From: Verrucomicrobiota bacterium
GTDB taxonomy: Bacteria; Verrucomicrobiota; Verrucomicrobiia; Limisphaerales; UBA11358
Assembly: GCA_028872915.1 (NCBI GenBank)
Contig: JAGWNY010000034.1
Coordinates: 1 to 33,308, forward strand
Direction of reading: 5' to 3'
Length of the DNA stretch: 33,308 bases
This document shows positions 17,001-25,905 of this stretch, in pieces. Every line of letters begins with the position of its first letter. Within the stretch, counting starts at the first letter, position 1. The notes under the pieces are model-generated. The model was not told the DNA's origin. It did not search any database and saw nothing but the letters and a program-made list of their open reading frames with translations. The translations under genes were made by a program, and so were the position numbers.

Positions 17001-18140
17001 GATCCGCTGGTCCATTACACGGCCAGCGACTTGACCGATTTGAACCAGACCGCCAATGAATTGAATTATTTTTACAAAGACCCGGTAATCCCCCCGTTGG
17101 TCTATAACAAGGTAAACAGCCGTTACATGCCGTGGGGAGGGCCGTCGCTCTCGGCGGCCGGCACGGACCCAAGCCCCTTCAATCCGGCCTTCAAAGACCC
17201 GGGTATGTGGGATTCGGATGGTTGGAATTTTCCGGCGGCAAAACTGCCGACGGTTGGCTGGCTGGGGCGCGTCCATCGCGGAACCCCCTGGCAGACGGTC
17301 TATTTGAAGGCATCGAACATTCTCGATGAGACCAATGCGGTCGGAGCCAATATCGGCGTCAACACCTGGCTTTATTGGACGGGCGATGGAAATCTCTACG
17401 ATGACATGAATTCGGCGCCGGCTTGGGACCGTCTGCTGTTCGATTCGTTCACAACGGCCGTTGGCGACAATTCCACGCGCGGCCAGCTTTCGGTGAACGT
17501 GGGTTCGGCAGCCGGTTCGGGCAGTCTGGCGGCGTGGTCGGCGTTGTTCAGCGGCGTTCAAGTCCTCTCAAACACGGCGCCCGACGCATACCTCGGAACG
17601 GCATATCGGCCGCCCATGTTTTACACGAGTTTTCCCATTGATCCAGCCGGCCCGCAGGGCTACTCGTCCGCGCTCGGTGAACTGGCCGCCAATATTGACC
17701 AGACTCGCGCGGCATTCACGAACCGGGACGGTTTGGTGGGAGTCTTCGAGCACGCGGGCGACATTCTGGCTTCCCCGGCGCTGACCGAAGGTTCGCCCTT
17801 CCTCCACCTCTCCAACTACGTCGCCGGCGTCGGTTGGGTGCCGGATGAAGCGCAGCAAACCAATGGCATGAATGACGCCATGTATGAGTGGCTGCCGCAG
17901 CAGATCATGTCGTTGGTCAGGCGGGGCGCGCCGCGCTACGTGATCTATTGCTATGGCCAGGCGCTCAAGCCAGCCCCCGGCGGCATTGACATCAACCCGC
18001 TCAACCCCGCCTTCTTTGGCATGGTCACGAATTATCAGGTGGTGGCGCAATCCGCCGCGCGGGTGGTGCTGCGCGTCGAAGGCACGCCGCCCAACGCGCA
18101 TGTAGTGATCGAACAATACAACGAGCTGCCGCCGGATTAA
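14031..18140 (+). CDS. Giant GspK/PilX-like tip protein (Verru_Chthon cassette A-type)
   Basis: This 1369-aa protein occupies the K position of the pseudopilin operon. The N-terminus is a basic leader, then SG|IALVVTLILMAVALVMAV without Glu at +5, as in GspK. It is followed by ISRRAKG and an alanine-rich amphipathic helix (AARYAADAALAGAEAQI, about 46-62) typical of GspK/PilX. Two GspK-like NLN motifs follow: ALDLNAIHNQ near residue 225 and SGKMNLNYDN near 436. Typical GspK is about 300 aa, so some 1000 residues are extra. The extension is rich in Asn, Tyr, Thr and Pro, has few Cys and shows no recognised domain. It is probably an exposed tip or adhesin-like ectodomain. The start at 14031 makes an ATGA overlap. 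A new promoter follows the stop. Confidence 0.75.
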   Translation: MKTRRTNDESGIALVVTLILMAVALVMAVAFLAISRRAKGSVATQTNGTAARYAADAALAGAEAQIVATIMSGGTNTHGQIAADPCGFGLVVSTNDISTNAFSQPACVGFANVSYYYANGNVVGGDDFNQVLTNLYYDPRVPVMISSNEPAGRFYLDLNRNGKFDANGFAADVISNGVGVVTNGNSFHVGDPEWIGILEHPDAPYGPDNPAVARYAFIAVPVGNALDLNAIHNQAMVVMNNQSRYRAPVNPMTRGQDYFFRNQGVGSWELNLAAFLADLDTNQWGAMVGSGPTPPGYDANFYWYNYPLAGRGYQGYAFDDAFSLITNRYAANYDSLATNVFNGVGDIDYYNDGPLMTGFSPISETFYVRGVPPPWVGSDNTNHFFDEPDDLFDPAQSSAGFVQRLTAAGAAAATYDRYSYYRLLSQLGTDSDPDSGKMNLNYDNVDANGSVVDGAETNFISWTPLGFFTNAANRLLLAYTADWAANYVPTNNGVMIPVLNSNFWATFSVTNAFGVGDIPVLVSNRFVYTPAVQRLLQLAANMYDATTNNTYNGSPDWPDVFRPLFSRDTNGNVFITGYTNVYPMGQMNGYPVESTNGYPLALPVDVTSLPVNVYNMVTNVYGVPWIVGAKKGYPNFNKFQLQTIFSMTRKLQYTRTTAGPRITIKADPGDYTLSQELLLSVTNLFGVECWNSYSNDFKGRISISVTGTNIVTLTNDEGALYRAGASYADFISPPTVSGTFTNLSDWEGYNPSSSTYYAPLNFIVPFNTQGNTNLAWSNSEGPPNSPNVAPLPDATYRFDTRLFDTSGRTNFYKVPPYLQPQWTLLTTNRFRVIIFDQDGSGIYHVIDYVQLAGPDSTIAATNYVAPGATNTVYDAPQWDTNLIKSGIPWGFANQLAVSQDQPRYYVDPSNNHIYDWGGSGAIGEYNVDPTMVYRVEDEIDGFEAFLGSSLSYPNVPGESNIVATAEQSTNQQVPFTPTETIVKTTKWEANDPLVHYTASDLTDLNQTANELNYFYKDPVIPPLVYNKVNSRYMPWGGPSLSAAGTDPSPFNPAFKDPGMWDSDGWNFPAAKLPTVGWLGRVHRGTPWQTVYLKASNILDETNAVGANIGVNTWLYWTGDGNLYDDMNSAPAWDRLLFDSFTTAVGDNSTRGQLSVNVGSAAGSGSLAAWSALFSGVQVLSNTAPDAYLGTAYRPPMFYTSFPIDPAGPQGYSSALGELAANIDQTRAAFTNRDGLVGVFEHAGDILASPALTEGSPFLHLSNYVAGVGWVPDEAQQTNGMNDAMYEWLPQQIMSLVRRGAPRYVIYCYGQALKPAPGGIDINPLNPAFFGMVTNYQVVAQSAARVVLRVEGTPPNAHVVIEQYNELPPD

Positions 18141-18181
18141 CGACTGTGAAAAGCCCCAATAGAATTAACCATAATTTAACT

Positions 18182-18210
18182 TTGAATCCACTTTGTTGAA
18201 AAGGTATAAT
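18182..18210 (+). promoter_or_regulatory. Candidate promoter of the giant protease gene
   Basis: TTGAAT (18182-18187) and a perfect TATAAT (18205-18210) are separated by 17 bases, with the start codon only 17 bases further on. The 86-bp gap is AT-rich compared with both neighbouring genes. The 5' leader would be very short (about 10 bases) and no good ribosome-binding site is visible, so translation may be near-leaderless. No T-run hairpin separates it from the pseudopilin operon, so read-through is also possible. Confidence 0.6.
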
Positions 18211-18226
18211 AATTAAGATTGCCGTT

Positions 18227-21200
18227 ATGAAAAAAAGTTCGCCCCTATGGATGGTGTTGTGCCTGCTCCTGCTCGCCGCGGGCGCGTGGTTAATCTGGCA
18301 TTTTGGCGGCCGCCCTGCCATGCATTCTCCGTCCGCACGGTTGGTTCGGACGGCGCCGCGTCCCGGTTTGCCGTGCAATCCATCGGCAGCGCCGAAATTT
18401 CCCAAACAGGCGCTGGCGAGCCAGGCAACGAACCAATTGGCGTTGCGCTTGAGCAATACGAGGGAGCCATTGGCGCAATTGATTCACAACAGCCACGCCA
18501 TCTTGCTCGAAAATGCCTTCATTGACACAAGCAAGCCTTTGAATCTGGCCATTCCGGCGCATTTGCGCGCCAAAGGCGACGCCGGCGCTTACATCGTTCA
18601 AGCGCAAGGACCAATAGGCACGGCTTTTCGGGCGACCCTGTCGCAATTCGGCGCCACCATCGTTTCCTACATCCCCAACAACGCGTATCTCGTGGAACTT
18701 GATGCAACTAACGCCGCCGAACTGGCCGAAGAACCGGCGGTTCAGGCGGTGATTCCATACCAACCGTATTACAAAATTGATTCGCTCCTGTTGCCCCGAG
18801 CCGTGGCCAATCATCCGCTGCCCGATGGGAAGCTGTTGACTCTCGGCCTGTATGCGGACAGCGCAAACCGGACGATTTCCGAAATCGAAAATATGGGCGG
18901 CCAAATCGTGGACAACGGCGGTTTCAATTCGCCATTCGGGCCGGTTGTCACGGTGCGCCCGCCGCGCAATTGGACGGCTCTGACAGGGCTGCGCGGCGTG
19001 CAGATCGTCGAACCCTTTCTGCCCCGGATTTTGGCCAACGATTTGAGCCGCGCGGAAGACGCGGTGGCGGCAAATTCGGTGACCGCAAGCAATTACATGA
19101 ACCTTTCAGGTTCAAACGTGCTGGTCGAAGTGGATGATTCGGGCATTGATACGAACCATCCGGATTTTAAAGGAGCCGGGGTCTTGCGCGTTTTATTCAA
19201 TAATCCAGCCAATGGTCAGGACATTGATGGCCACGGAACGCACGTGGCGGGCATTATCGCCGGAGACGGTTCGGAGTCCGAAACGGTGACCAACGCATCA
19301 GGCTCGATCATTACCAACACGGCGGCGTTTGCCGGCCTCCCCCGCAATGCGCGCCATGCCAACCCCTTTCAATTTCGGGGCATGGCCCCTGCCGCCAGAT
19401 TGTTCGCCATGAACTTTAATGATTCCGATTACGACCTTCAGGAGGCGGCCGCGAAAACAAACGCGCCCATCTCGAACAACAGTTGGAATTTCTCCGGCGA
19501 CAACCTCTATGACCTGGCGGCCGCCAGCTATGACGCCGCCACGCGCGACGCCCTGCCCGAGGCCACCGGGTCGCAGCCTGTTCTCTTCGTATTTTCCGCG
19601 GGCAATTTTGGCAACGGCAACAACAGCGGCGGCGGCGGTTCGGCCGATACCATCCTCTCGCCCGCCACCGCCAAAAACGTGGTGACGGTCGGCGCCATCG
19701 AGGAATTGCGCGACATCACCAATATCGTTACCGACGCCAACAGCAACCAAAGCGCCATCTGGCAGCCGGAAACCGACACGAGCACGGAAGTGGCGTCGTT
19801 TTCGAGCCGGGGCAACGTGGGCATAGGTACCGAGGGGCCGTTTGGGCGGTTCAAGCCGGATGTCGTCGCGCCCGGCACGTTTGTCGTCTCCACCCGTTCC
19901 AGTGAATGGGACATCACCAATTATTTCTATCAGAATCCGACAAACTACGACGTGCAGACGTACTCCGGCTTGATTGTTCAATCCGGATCAACCTATTCCA
20001 CGGGATTTCCGGCCATCTCGGATAACACGATTGGGGTTGCTATTAATCTCTATGCCAACCCGGATTCGCCCAGTCCATTTCCCACGAACCTCCTGCCCAT
20101 CTATGTCGGATTGACGACTTCGCCTGGATACGACTTTTTCAAGACGGATGGCGCCGTCAACATTCCGCCCGACGGCGGAGCGGGTTATTTGGACCAGATC
20201 AAGAACACCGAGACTTTTGACGGCTTTTACTATGCCGTGAGCAATGCCACCACCGAGCCGGTGGATTTCGACCTGACCACGACGGTTATCACCACCAACG
20301 CCGTCGGCAATGAATCGCTCGTCTTGAGCAACCTGGACGAGAGTATCGGAGTGCCCAATCCCCTCGGCACCGGACCGGGGCCGTATTACCGCTATGAATC
20401 GGGCACGAGCATGTCCGCGGCGGACGTCTCGGGCGCGCTGGCATTGATGGAGGATTTCTTCATGAATCACAGCTCGCTCACAAATCCCAGCCCCGCCTTG
20501 CTCAAGGCCATGCTCATCAATGGAGCGCGCCCCACGGCATCCTACGATCTGGGCGTCACCAACCCCATCAATTACGAGGGCTGGGGCCTCGTGAATCTGT
20601 CCGACTCTCTGCCACCGGCCATTTGGACTAATTTCGACGGCGCCGCCCCGTCCTCAATGTTTCTCCAGGACCAGAGTCCCACCAATGCCCTCGCCACGGG
20701 CGACAGCCGCGCTTATAACGTCACGCTCTCCACAAATGCCGTGAACCAGGGCCTGCGCGTCACGCTCGCGTGGACGGACCCGCCAGGCGACCCGGCGGCG
20801 GCCGTCAAACTCGTCAACAACCTGGACCTGGTCGTCACCAACTTGGACAACGGGAACGTTTACTTTGGCAATGACATCCCCGCCGGTGCCCTTGATAACG
20901 AGGCATGGAATACGAACTCAATTACCAACGCCGTGAACGTGGCGGATTCCGTCAACAACGTCGAGCAAGTCATTTTACCGGCCCCGCTGGGTACCAACTA
21001 TTCTGTCACGGTGATTGGCCGGGACGTGAACGTAAATGCCGTGACGGCGCAGACAAACAATGCCGCCGGCGCTTACGGCCCAAACACGGTGCAGGATTAT
21101 GCGCTGGTCGTCAGTTGCGGCGGCGGGGCCGTGCCGGATGCCATTGCGTCCGTGACAATGGCGGGCGCAATCGCGTTTACCAATCGGGTGACTGACGTGA

Positions 21201-24200
21201 CGGAGGTGACGAACAATGATTCGGCCGTCGGCGCGCTGATGGATCAATTCGTGGGCGCCAGTTCGCCCCTGATGGGCACCAACCAGGTTTCCCTGGGCGC
21301 CGGAACGCCGTGGAGCCCCGAAGGCGCCATTACGCTGGGCGAAACCAACCAGTGGCATTTTTACGTGGTCACCAACTCGCCGCAAAACCCGTCCGACTTC
21401 ACCAACGCCGCCTTCATCACCTTTTTGGCGCCCACCCTTTCCGTGCCGCGCATGGGCGTCTTTGCCGATTCCATCACCAACGCCACCCGGCCGGAGGCGG
21501 ACATTGACCTTTACGTGACGACCAATGCGAACCTGCTGATCTTGGACCCGGCTGCCGTTTCCGGCGCCGACAAGTCAGTGGGCCGCGGCGGCACGGAGTT
21601 CGTCGCCTACAACAATTCGTCGCGCGGAACCGTTTATTACGTCGGCGTCAAGTCGGAGGACCAGATGGCCTCTGAATACAGTTTTATGGCGGTCTTCACG
21701 CGCATTCCCTTCAGCCAGAACACCAATGGCAATGAAGTGGTCAACGGGATCGGGTTGCCGGCCATCATCCCCGACGGCGCGCCCACCCATCCCGGCATTA
21801 CGAACATCCTCCTGCTCGCGCTGACACCCATCCAGATCGGCGACGTGGTGGTGACCAACGTGATTTTCCATCAAAACTTCGGCGACCTCATCGGCACGCT
21901 CGAACACAAAAATACCGTGACCGGCGGCGACGTGGCGGACGTGCTCAACAATCACGACGCGCTGGGAACGGGAACCTTCACGAGCGTGTATGACGACGGA
22001 AGCACCGTCCCGAATCCGCCCGCCAGGAAATCGGATGGCCCCGGCAGCCTGCAAAGCTTTGTTGGCATGGAAGGCATGGGCCTGTGGTTGTTGGCCGAGG
22101 AGGACGATTCGCCCGGCCAGACCGGTGTCGTGGAGAATGCCTCCATGCTGCTCGTCAGACATCATCGGCTGAACAAGGGCGTGACCGCGAGCATTGCCCC
22201 CGGCCAGGTTTATTACGATTTCGTTGACGTGCCCGCGGGCGTCACCAATCTCACCATTGACGCAACCAACATTACCCAACCTCCTGACCTGGCCAATCCG
22301 CTTGAAATGGTTTTGAAATTCGGGAGTGAACCCACGTTGACCGACGCCGATAAGGGACCCGTCCTGCTCAATTTGGGAACTCCGCCCGGCAATTCCCTGT
22401 CCGTGGGACCCGCGGACGTGCCGCCCATCCAGCCCGGCCGTTACTGGATCGGCATCACGAACCGGAGCGCCTTAACGCAAACCGTCTATATCGTAGCGAA
22501 CCTGGCTTATCAGGGCGAAGGCTCATTGGTGGATTACACCGGCAGCGGTTTCTCGCCCATTTTGGATGACGCCGTGGCCTACTCGACGAACTTTGTCGGC
22601 AGCACGTTGCCCGTGGCGTCGGTAAACGTGGGCATCATGGTCCAGCATCCCCGCATTTCGGACCTGATTTTCCATCTCATCAGCCCCAACGGCACCCGCG
22701 TCCTCCTCATGGAAAACCGCGGCGGCGCCGATACAAACGGCGCGGGCGCGGTGGCGGTTACGGCAACGACAAACGTCATTCCGATTACACCAACGTTGGT
22801 GACAAACGTAACCTTTGAAGGTGTGACCGCTGCTGATTACACGAACGGTCAATCTGCCGGGCAATGGGCGGTAATGGCAAACCAAGTTAGCGTGGTCGCT
22901 GATCCGTTGACCGCCAATAATGGAACCAATTTTTTGGCATTGGCGAATGGAGTGCTTTCAGGGGCGGTGGCGACCGTACCGGGAAGCACCTATACACTAA
23001 CATTGGTCTGTCGCGGTCCAGGTATTGTCGGCTGGTGGCGTGGTGAGAGCAATTACGTGAACTCCGTTGACGGTGTTGCGGCAACCAATAATGAGGAGCA
23101 GTTCGTAAGCGGTGAAGTCGGCGATGCATTTAATTTTAATGGCACAACAAACTATTTGACAGCGCCGCCAAGCACCAGTCTGGCTGTTTCAAATTTGACG
23201 TTGGAAGCCTGGGTTTACTCCACCGACCAGAGCTCGGAGCGGCCTGTAATTGATTACAGCCAATCTGGTAGGTATGCAGCAATTCAGTTTTGGATCAACA
23301 CCACCGGATTCACTTCTGTTAATCCCGGTGGAATTCACGCCGTTATCCGCTATGATCCGAACTCATTAGAGGTGGATGATGGAAACGATGTGGTAACGAT
23401 GAATCAATGGCACGATATAGGATTCACCGTAAACGCTACAACCGGGAAGGGAACTATTTATTGCGATGGAAGCTCCCTGAACTCCGGGATGGCAACGTCC
23501 ACACCTGTTGCCCCTCCGTCATTTGAGGACGTGAATATCGGATACAGGGACGCGATGGCGACTGAACTCCTGGCAGGCTATAAATTCCTTGGCGACCTAG
23601 ACGAGGTTTCTATCTATAACCGTCCTTTGTCGGACTCAGAGATGCTAGCCATACACAGTGCCGGAACGGCAGGCAAGTTCGATCCGGTTGAATTCGCTGT
23701 TTCACCGACAGAAAGCCTTGCCGAGGCCAACGTTAGCGTAAATGGCCAAACTCCCACCACCATTTATGGTGATAACACAACCTGGCAGGCTAGGACAATC
23801 GCGTTTACCGCAACCAAGAGTTCAACGCCCATCCGAATTTCTGGGGCTGATCCCGGTCTGCTGCTCTCATCGGTGACAGTCACGAATACGGGGATCGCAG
23901 ACATGCAAACGAATAATTTGTATCTCACCTTCACCGAAGACACGAATTTAACCCTGACGCCAATTAAATACGCCATTCCGCCCTTCGTGCCGAACACAAA
24001 TACAGTCGGCGTACTCGCCGACAGTTTTGAAGGCTATGCGGATGGAACTTACACGACCGCCTTCGGTCCGTGGGATGTGAACACCAACCAGGTGATCATT
24101 ACAAATAACTGGCCCGCCTATGACGGAACCAATTTCCTGGCCCTGACGGATGGCTCGGTGTCAACCTCCCTCCCGACCGTGGCCGGACAGCACTACGTCC

Positions 24201-25891
24201 TGCAATACGCGCAAGGCGTCACGCCGCAGGAACTCTATGTGGCCAACTATGGCAACAGCACCGTCGAAAAATTCGATTTAACCGGTGCGGGATCGCCGTT
24301 TGTGACGGCAAACCTGTCCGGCCCCGTATATCTCGAATTCCATTCAAACGTGTTGTATGTCGCAAATTATAGTCTGAACACGATTTCGGAGTTCGATTCA
24401 AGCGGGGCATTTCTTGGCGCGATCAGCTCGGGCGTCAATGGACCCAGGGCCGCGGCCTTTGACAATAGCGGCAATCTCTATGTCTCGAATTTTGGCAACG
24501 ACACAATTGAGAAATTTGTGGGCGGCGTGCCGTCGGTTTTTGCCAGCGCGGGTGTTTACCGCCCAGCCGACATCGTTTTTGATTCCAGCGGCAATCTTTA
24601 TCTGGCCAGCATTGGCACGAACGTCATCGAGAGATTTAATACAAGCGGCGCGGGCACGGTTTTCGCCACGGGCGTCGGCCGGCATCACGGGCTGGCCTTC
24701 GACAGCAGCGGCTATCTTTACGCCGCCGACTTTGACAATAATACGATCGAGAAATTCGATACCAACGGAAACATGTCTGTTTTTGCCTCAACAGGCGTGG
24801 ATCAGCCATACGGCCTGGCTTTTGACGGCAGCGGCAGCCTTTATGTGGCGAACTGGGGGAATGACACCATTGAGAAATTCAACGCCAATGGCGTCGGTTC
24901 CGTCTTTGCCAGTGCCGGCCTGAAGAAACCAATCGGAATGACTTTCTCAGATGTCGGCGCCGTCAATGCGGATTGGCAGCCGGTCGTCACGAATTTCGTG
25001 GCAACTGAAAATGGAACAACCTTGCTGCTGCAAGGGCTGCCTCCTGGAACAGCGGCAAACGAGGGAACAAATCAGATGACCCTCGCGTTCCCCACGAACA
25101 CGCTGTTGGACGCCTTCAACCTCACCCAGGTTCCAGGCGATCTTTATTACCTGCCAGAAGAATCGCTGGACGCCTTTGACGGCGAAAGCGCCTATGGACC
25201 ATGGGTCCTGGAAATCCAGGACACCCGCGCCGGCGCCGATCTCACGAACCTGATCGTCAGTTGGAAACTGGACTTCACCTTTGCCGAGACCAATCCCGTC
25301 CCCGGCACGCTTGAAGGCGGCCTGCTGCAGTCGAATCTATTCCTGCCCGCCGCCGATATCGCCTGGTATCAAGTGTCAGTGCCGACAAACGCAAGTTTTG
25401 CCACGAACATCCTCCTCTATGCCACCGCGCCGGTAAACGTCTGGTTCAGCACCAATTCGCCGCCAGGCATCACCGGCATCGGCGATACAAATTTGATCCC
25501 AGGTTCAACGGGCGGGTCGGCAACGCTCACGACCAACGGCCTGCCGTTTATTGTCCCGGGCGGGACTTACTACCTCGGCGTGCAAAATACCAACGGCGTC
25601 ACCGTTAATTACGGCATTGAAGTCCTGTTCGATCGGGGGAACGTGGCCGGCGTCAGCAGTGTGAACATCAGCGGCATCGTGGTCTCCGCCACCGCCATTA
25701 CGTTGAACTGGACGGCGTCGCCTGACGCCCAATTCCAGGTCCAATGGACGGATGACCTGACCCAGCCATGGAACACCGTTTCCCAGGCGATTACATCCAG
25801 CGATGGCAATTTCACCTTCACGGACGATGGCTCCCAAACGGCCCCGCTCGGTCCACAGCGGTTCTATCGGTTGGTGGAAATTGCGCCGTGA
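18227..25891 (+). CDS. Giant secreted subtilisin-family (S8) protease with P-domains, LamG and NHL-type repeats
   Basis: This 2554-aa extracellular protease has a signal peptide or anchor (about 7-27) and a prodomain (about 95-190). The S8 catalytic domain shows Asp304 (VDDSGID), His336 (DGHGTH), the oxyanion Asn460 (FSAGN) and Ser728 (SGTSMS). A beta-sandwich follows at about 825-965. A complete proprotein-convertase P-domain spans about 1200-1312 (FGDLIGTLEHKN ... GMEGMGLWLLAEEDD). A second P-domain starts at about 1435 (ISDLIFHLISPNGTRVLL) but resumes only at about 2278-2355 (ESLDAFDGESAYGPWVLEIQD). Between the halves lie a LamG domain (about 1598-1818), a six- to seven-bladed NHL-like repeat (about 2002-2242, repeated LYVANxGNxTIEKF) and flanking jelly-roll halves. 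The C-terminus is an Fn3-like module ending FYRLVEIAP. It follows the pseudopilin operon and is a plausible secretion substrate. Confidence 0.88.
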   Translation: MKKSSPLWMVLCLLLLAAGAWLIWHFGGRPAMHSPSARLVRTAPRPGLPCNPSAAPKFPKQALASQATNQLALRLSNTREPLAQLIHNSHAILLENAFIDTSKPLNLAIPAHLRAKGDAGAYIVQAQGPIGTAFRATLSQFGATIVSYIPNNAYLVELDATNAAELAEEPAVQAVIPYQPYYKIDSLLLPRAVANHPLPDGKLLTLGLYADSANRTISEIENMGGQIVDNGGFNSPFGPVVTVRPPRNWTALTGLRGVQIVEPFLPRILANDLSRAEDAVAANSVTASNYMNLSGSNVLVEVDDSGIDTNHPDFKGAGVLRVLFNNPANGQDIDGHGTHVAGIIAGDGSESETVTNASGSIITNTAAFAGLPRNARHANPFQFRGMAPAARLFAMNFNDSDYDLQEAAAKTNAPISNNSWNFSGDNLYDLAAASYDAATRDALPEATGSQPVLFVFSAGNFGNGNNSGGGGSADTILSPATAKNVVTVGAIEELRDITNIVTDANSNQSAIWQPETDTSTEVASFSSRGNVGIGTEGPFGRFKPDVVAPGTFVVSTRSSEWDITNYFYQNPTNYDVQTYSGLIVQSGSTYSTGFPAISDNTIGVAINLYANPDSPSPFPTNLLPIYVGLTTSPGYDFFKTDGAVNIPPDGGAGYLDQIKNTETFDGFYYAVSNATTEPVDFDLTTTVITTNAVGNESLVLSNLDESIGVPNPLGTGPGPYYRYESGTSMSAADVSGALALMEDFFMNHSSLTNPSPALLKAMLINGARPTASYDLGVTNPINYEGWGLVNLSDSLPPAIWTNFDGAAPSSMFLQDQSPTNALATGDSRAYNVTLSTNAVNQGLRVTLAWTDPPGDPAAAVKLVNNLDLVVTNLDNGNVYFGNDIPAGALDNEAWNTNSITNAVNVADSVNNVEQVILPAPLGTNYSVTVIGRDVNVNAVTAQTNNAAGAYGPNTVQDYALVVSCGGGAVPDAIASVTMAGAIAFTNRVTDVTEVTNNDSAVGALMDQFVGASSPLMGTNQVSLGAGTPWSPEGAITLGETNQWHFYVVTNSPQNPSDFTNAAFITFLAPTLSVPRMGVFADSITNATRPEADIDLYVTTNANLLILDPAAVSGADKSVGRGGTEFVAYNNSSRGTVYYVGVKSEDQMASEYSFMAVFTRIPFSQNTNGNEVVNGIGLPAIIPDGAPTHPGITNILLLALTPIQIGDVVVTNVIFHQNFGDLIGTLEHKNTVTGGDVADVLNNHDALGTGTFTSVYDDGSTVPNPPARKSDGPGSLQSFVGMEGMGLWLLAEEDDSPGQTGVVENASMLLVRHHRLNKGVTASIAPGQVYYDFVDVPAGVTNLTIDATNITQPPDLANPLEMVLKFGSEPTLTDADKGPVLLNLGTPPGNSLSVGPADVPPIQPGRYWIGITNRSALTQTVYIVANLAYQGEGSLVDYTGSGFSPILDDAVAYSTNFVGSTLPVASVNVGIMVQHPRISDLIFHLISPNGTRVLLMENRGGADTNGAGAVAVTATTNVIPITPTLVTNVTFEGVTAADYTNGQSAGQWAVMANQVSVVADPLTANNGTNFLALANGVLSGAVATVPGSTYTLTLVCRGPGIVGWWRGESNYVNSVDGVAATNNEEQFVSGEVGDAFNFNGTTNYLTAPPSTSLAVSNLTLEAWVYSTDQSSERPVIDYSQSGRYAAIQFWINTTGFTSVNPGGIHAVIRYDPNSLEVDDGNDVVTMNQWHDIGFTVNATTGKGTIYCDGSSLNSGMATSTPVAPPSFEDVNIGYRDAMATELLAGYKFLGDLDEVSIYNRPLSDSEMLAIHSAGTAGKFDPVEFAVSPTESLAEANVSVNGQTPTTIYGDNTTWQARTIAFTATKSSTPIRISGADPGLLLSSVTVTNTGIADMQTNNLYLTFTEDTNLTLTPIKYAIPPFVPNTNTVGVLADSFEGYADGTYTTAFGPWDVNTNQVIITNNWPAYDGTNFLALTDGSVSTSLPTVAGQHYVLQYAQGVTPQELYVANYGNSTVEKFDLTGAGSPFVTANLSGPVYLEFHSNVLYVANYSLNTISEFDSSGAFLGAISSGVNGPRAAAFDNSGNLYVSNFGNDTIEKFVGGVPSVFASAGVYRPADIVFDSSGNLYLASIGTNVIERFNTSGAGTVFATGVGRHHGLAFDSSGYLYAADFDNNTIEKFDTNGNMSVFASTGVDQPYGLAFDGSGSLYVANWGNDTIEKFNANGVGSVFASAGLKKPIGMTFSDVGAVNADWQPVVTNFVATENGTTLLLQGLPPGTAANEGTNQMTLAFPTNTLLDAFNLTQVPGDLYYLPEESLDAFDGESAYGPWVLEIQDTRAGADLTNLIVSWKLDFTFAETNPVPGTLEGGLLQSNLFLPAADIAWYQVSVPTNASFATNILLYATAPVNVWFSTNSPPGITGIGDTNLIPGSTGGSATLTTNGLPFIVPGGTYYLGVQNTNGVTVNYGIEVLFDRGNVAGVSSVNISGIVVSATAITLNWTASPDAQFQVQWTDDLTQPWNTVSQAITSSDGNFTFTDDGSQTAPLGPQRFYRLVEIAP

Positions 25892-25905
25892 AGTTTTCAT
25901 AGAAA

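Noticed and set aside
14031-18140. The large protein as an S-layer or autotransporter protein
   Set aside because: It has no SLH domain or beta-barrel end. The N-terminal pilin-type signal, NLN motifs and position after H, I and J favour a GspK-like role.
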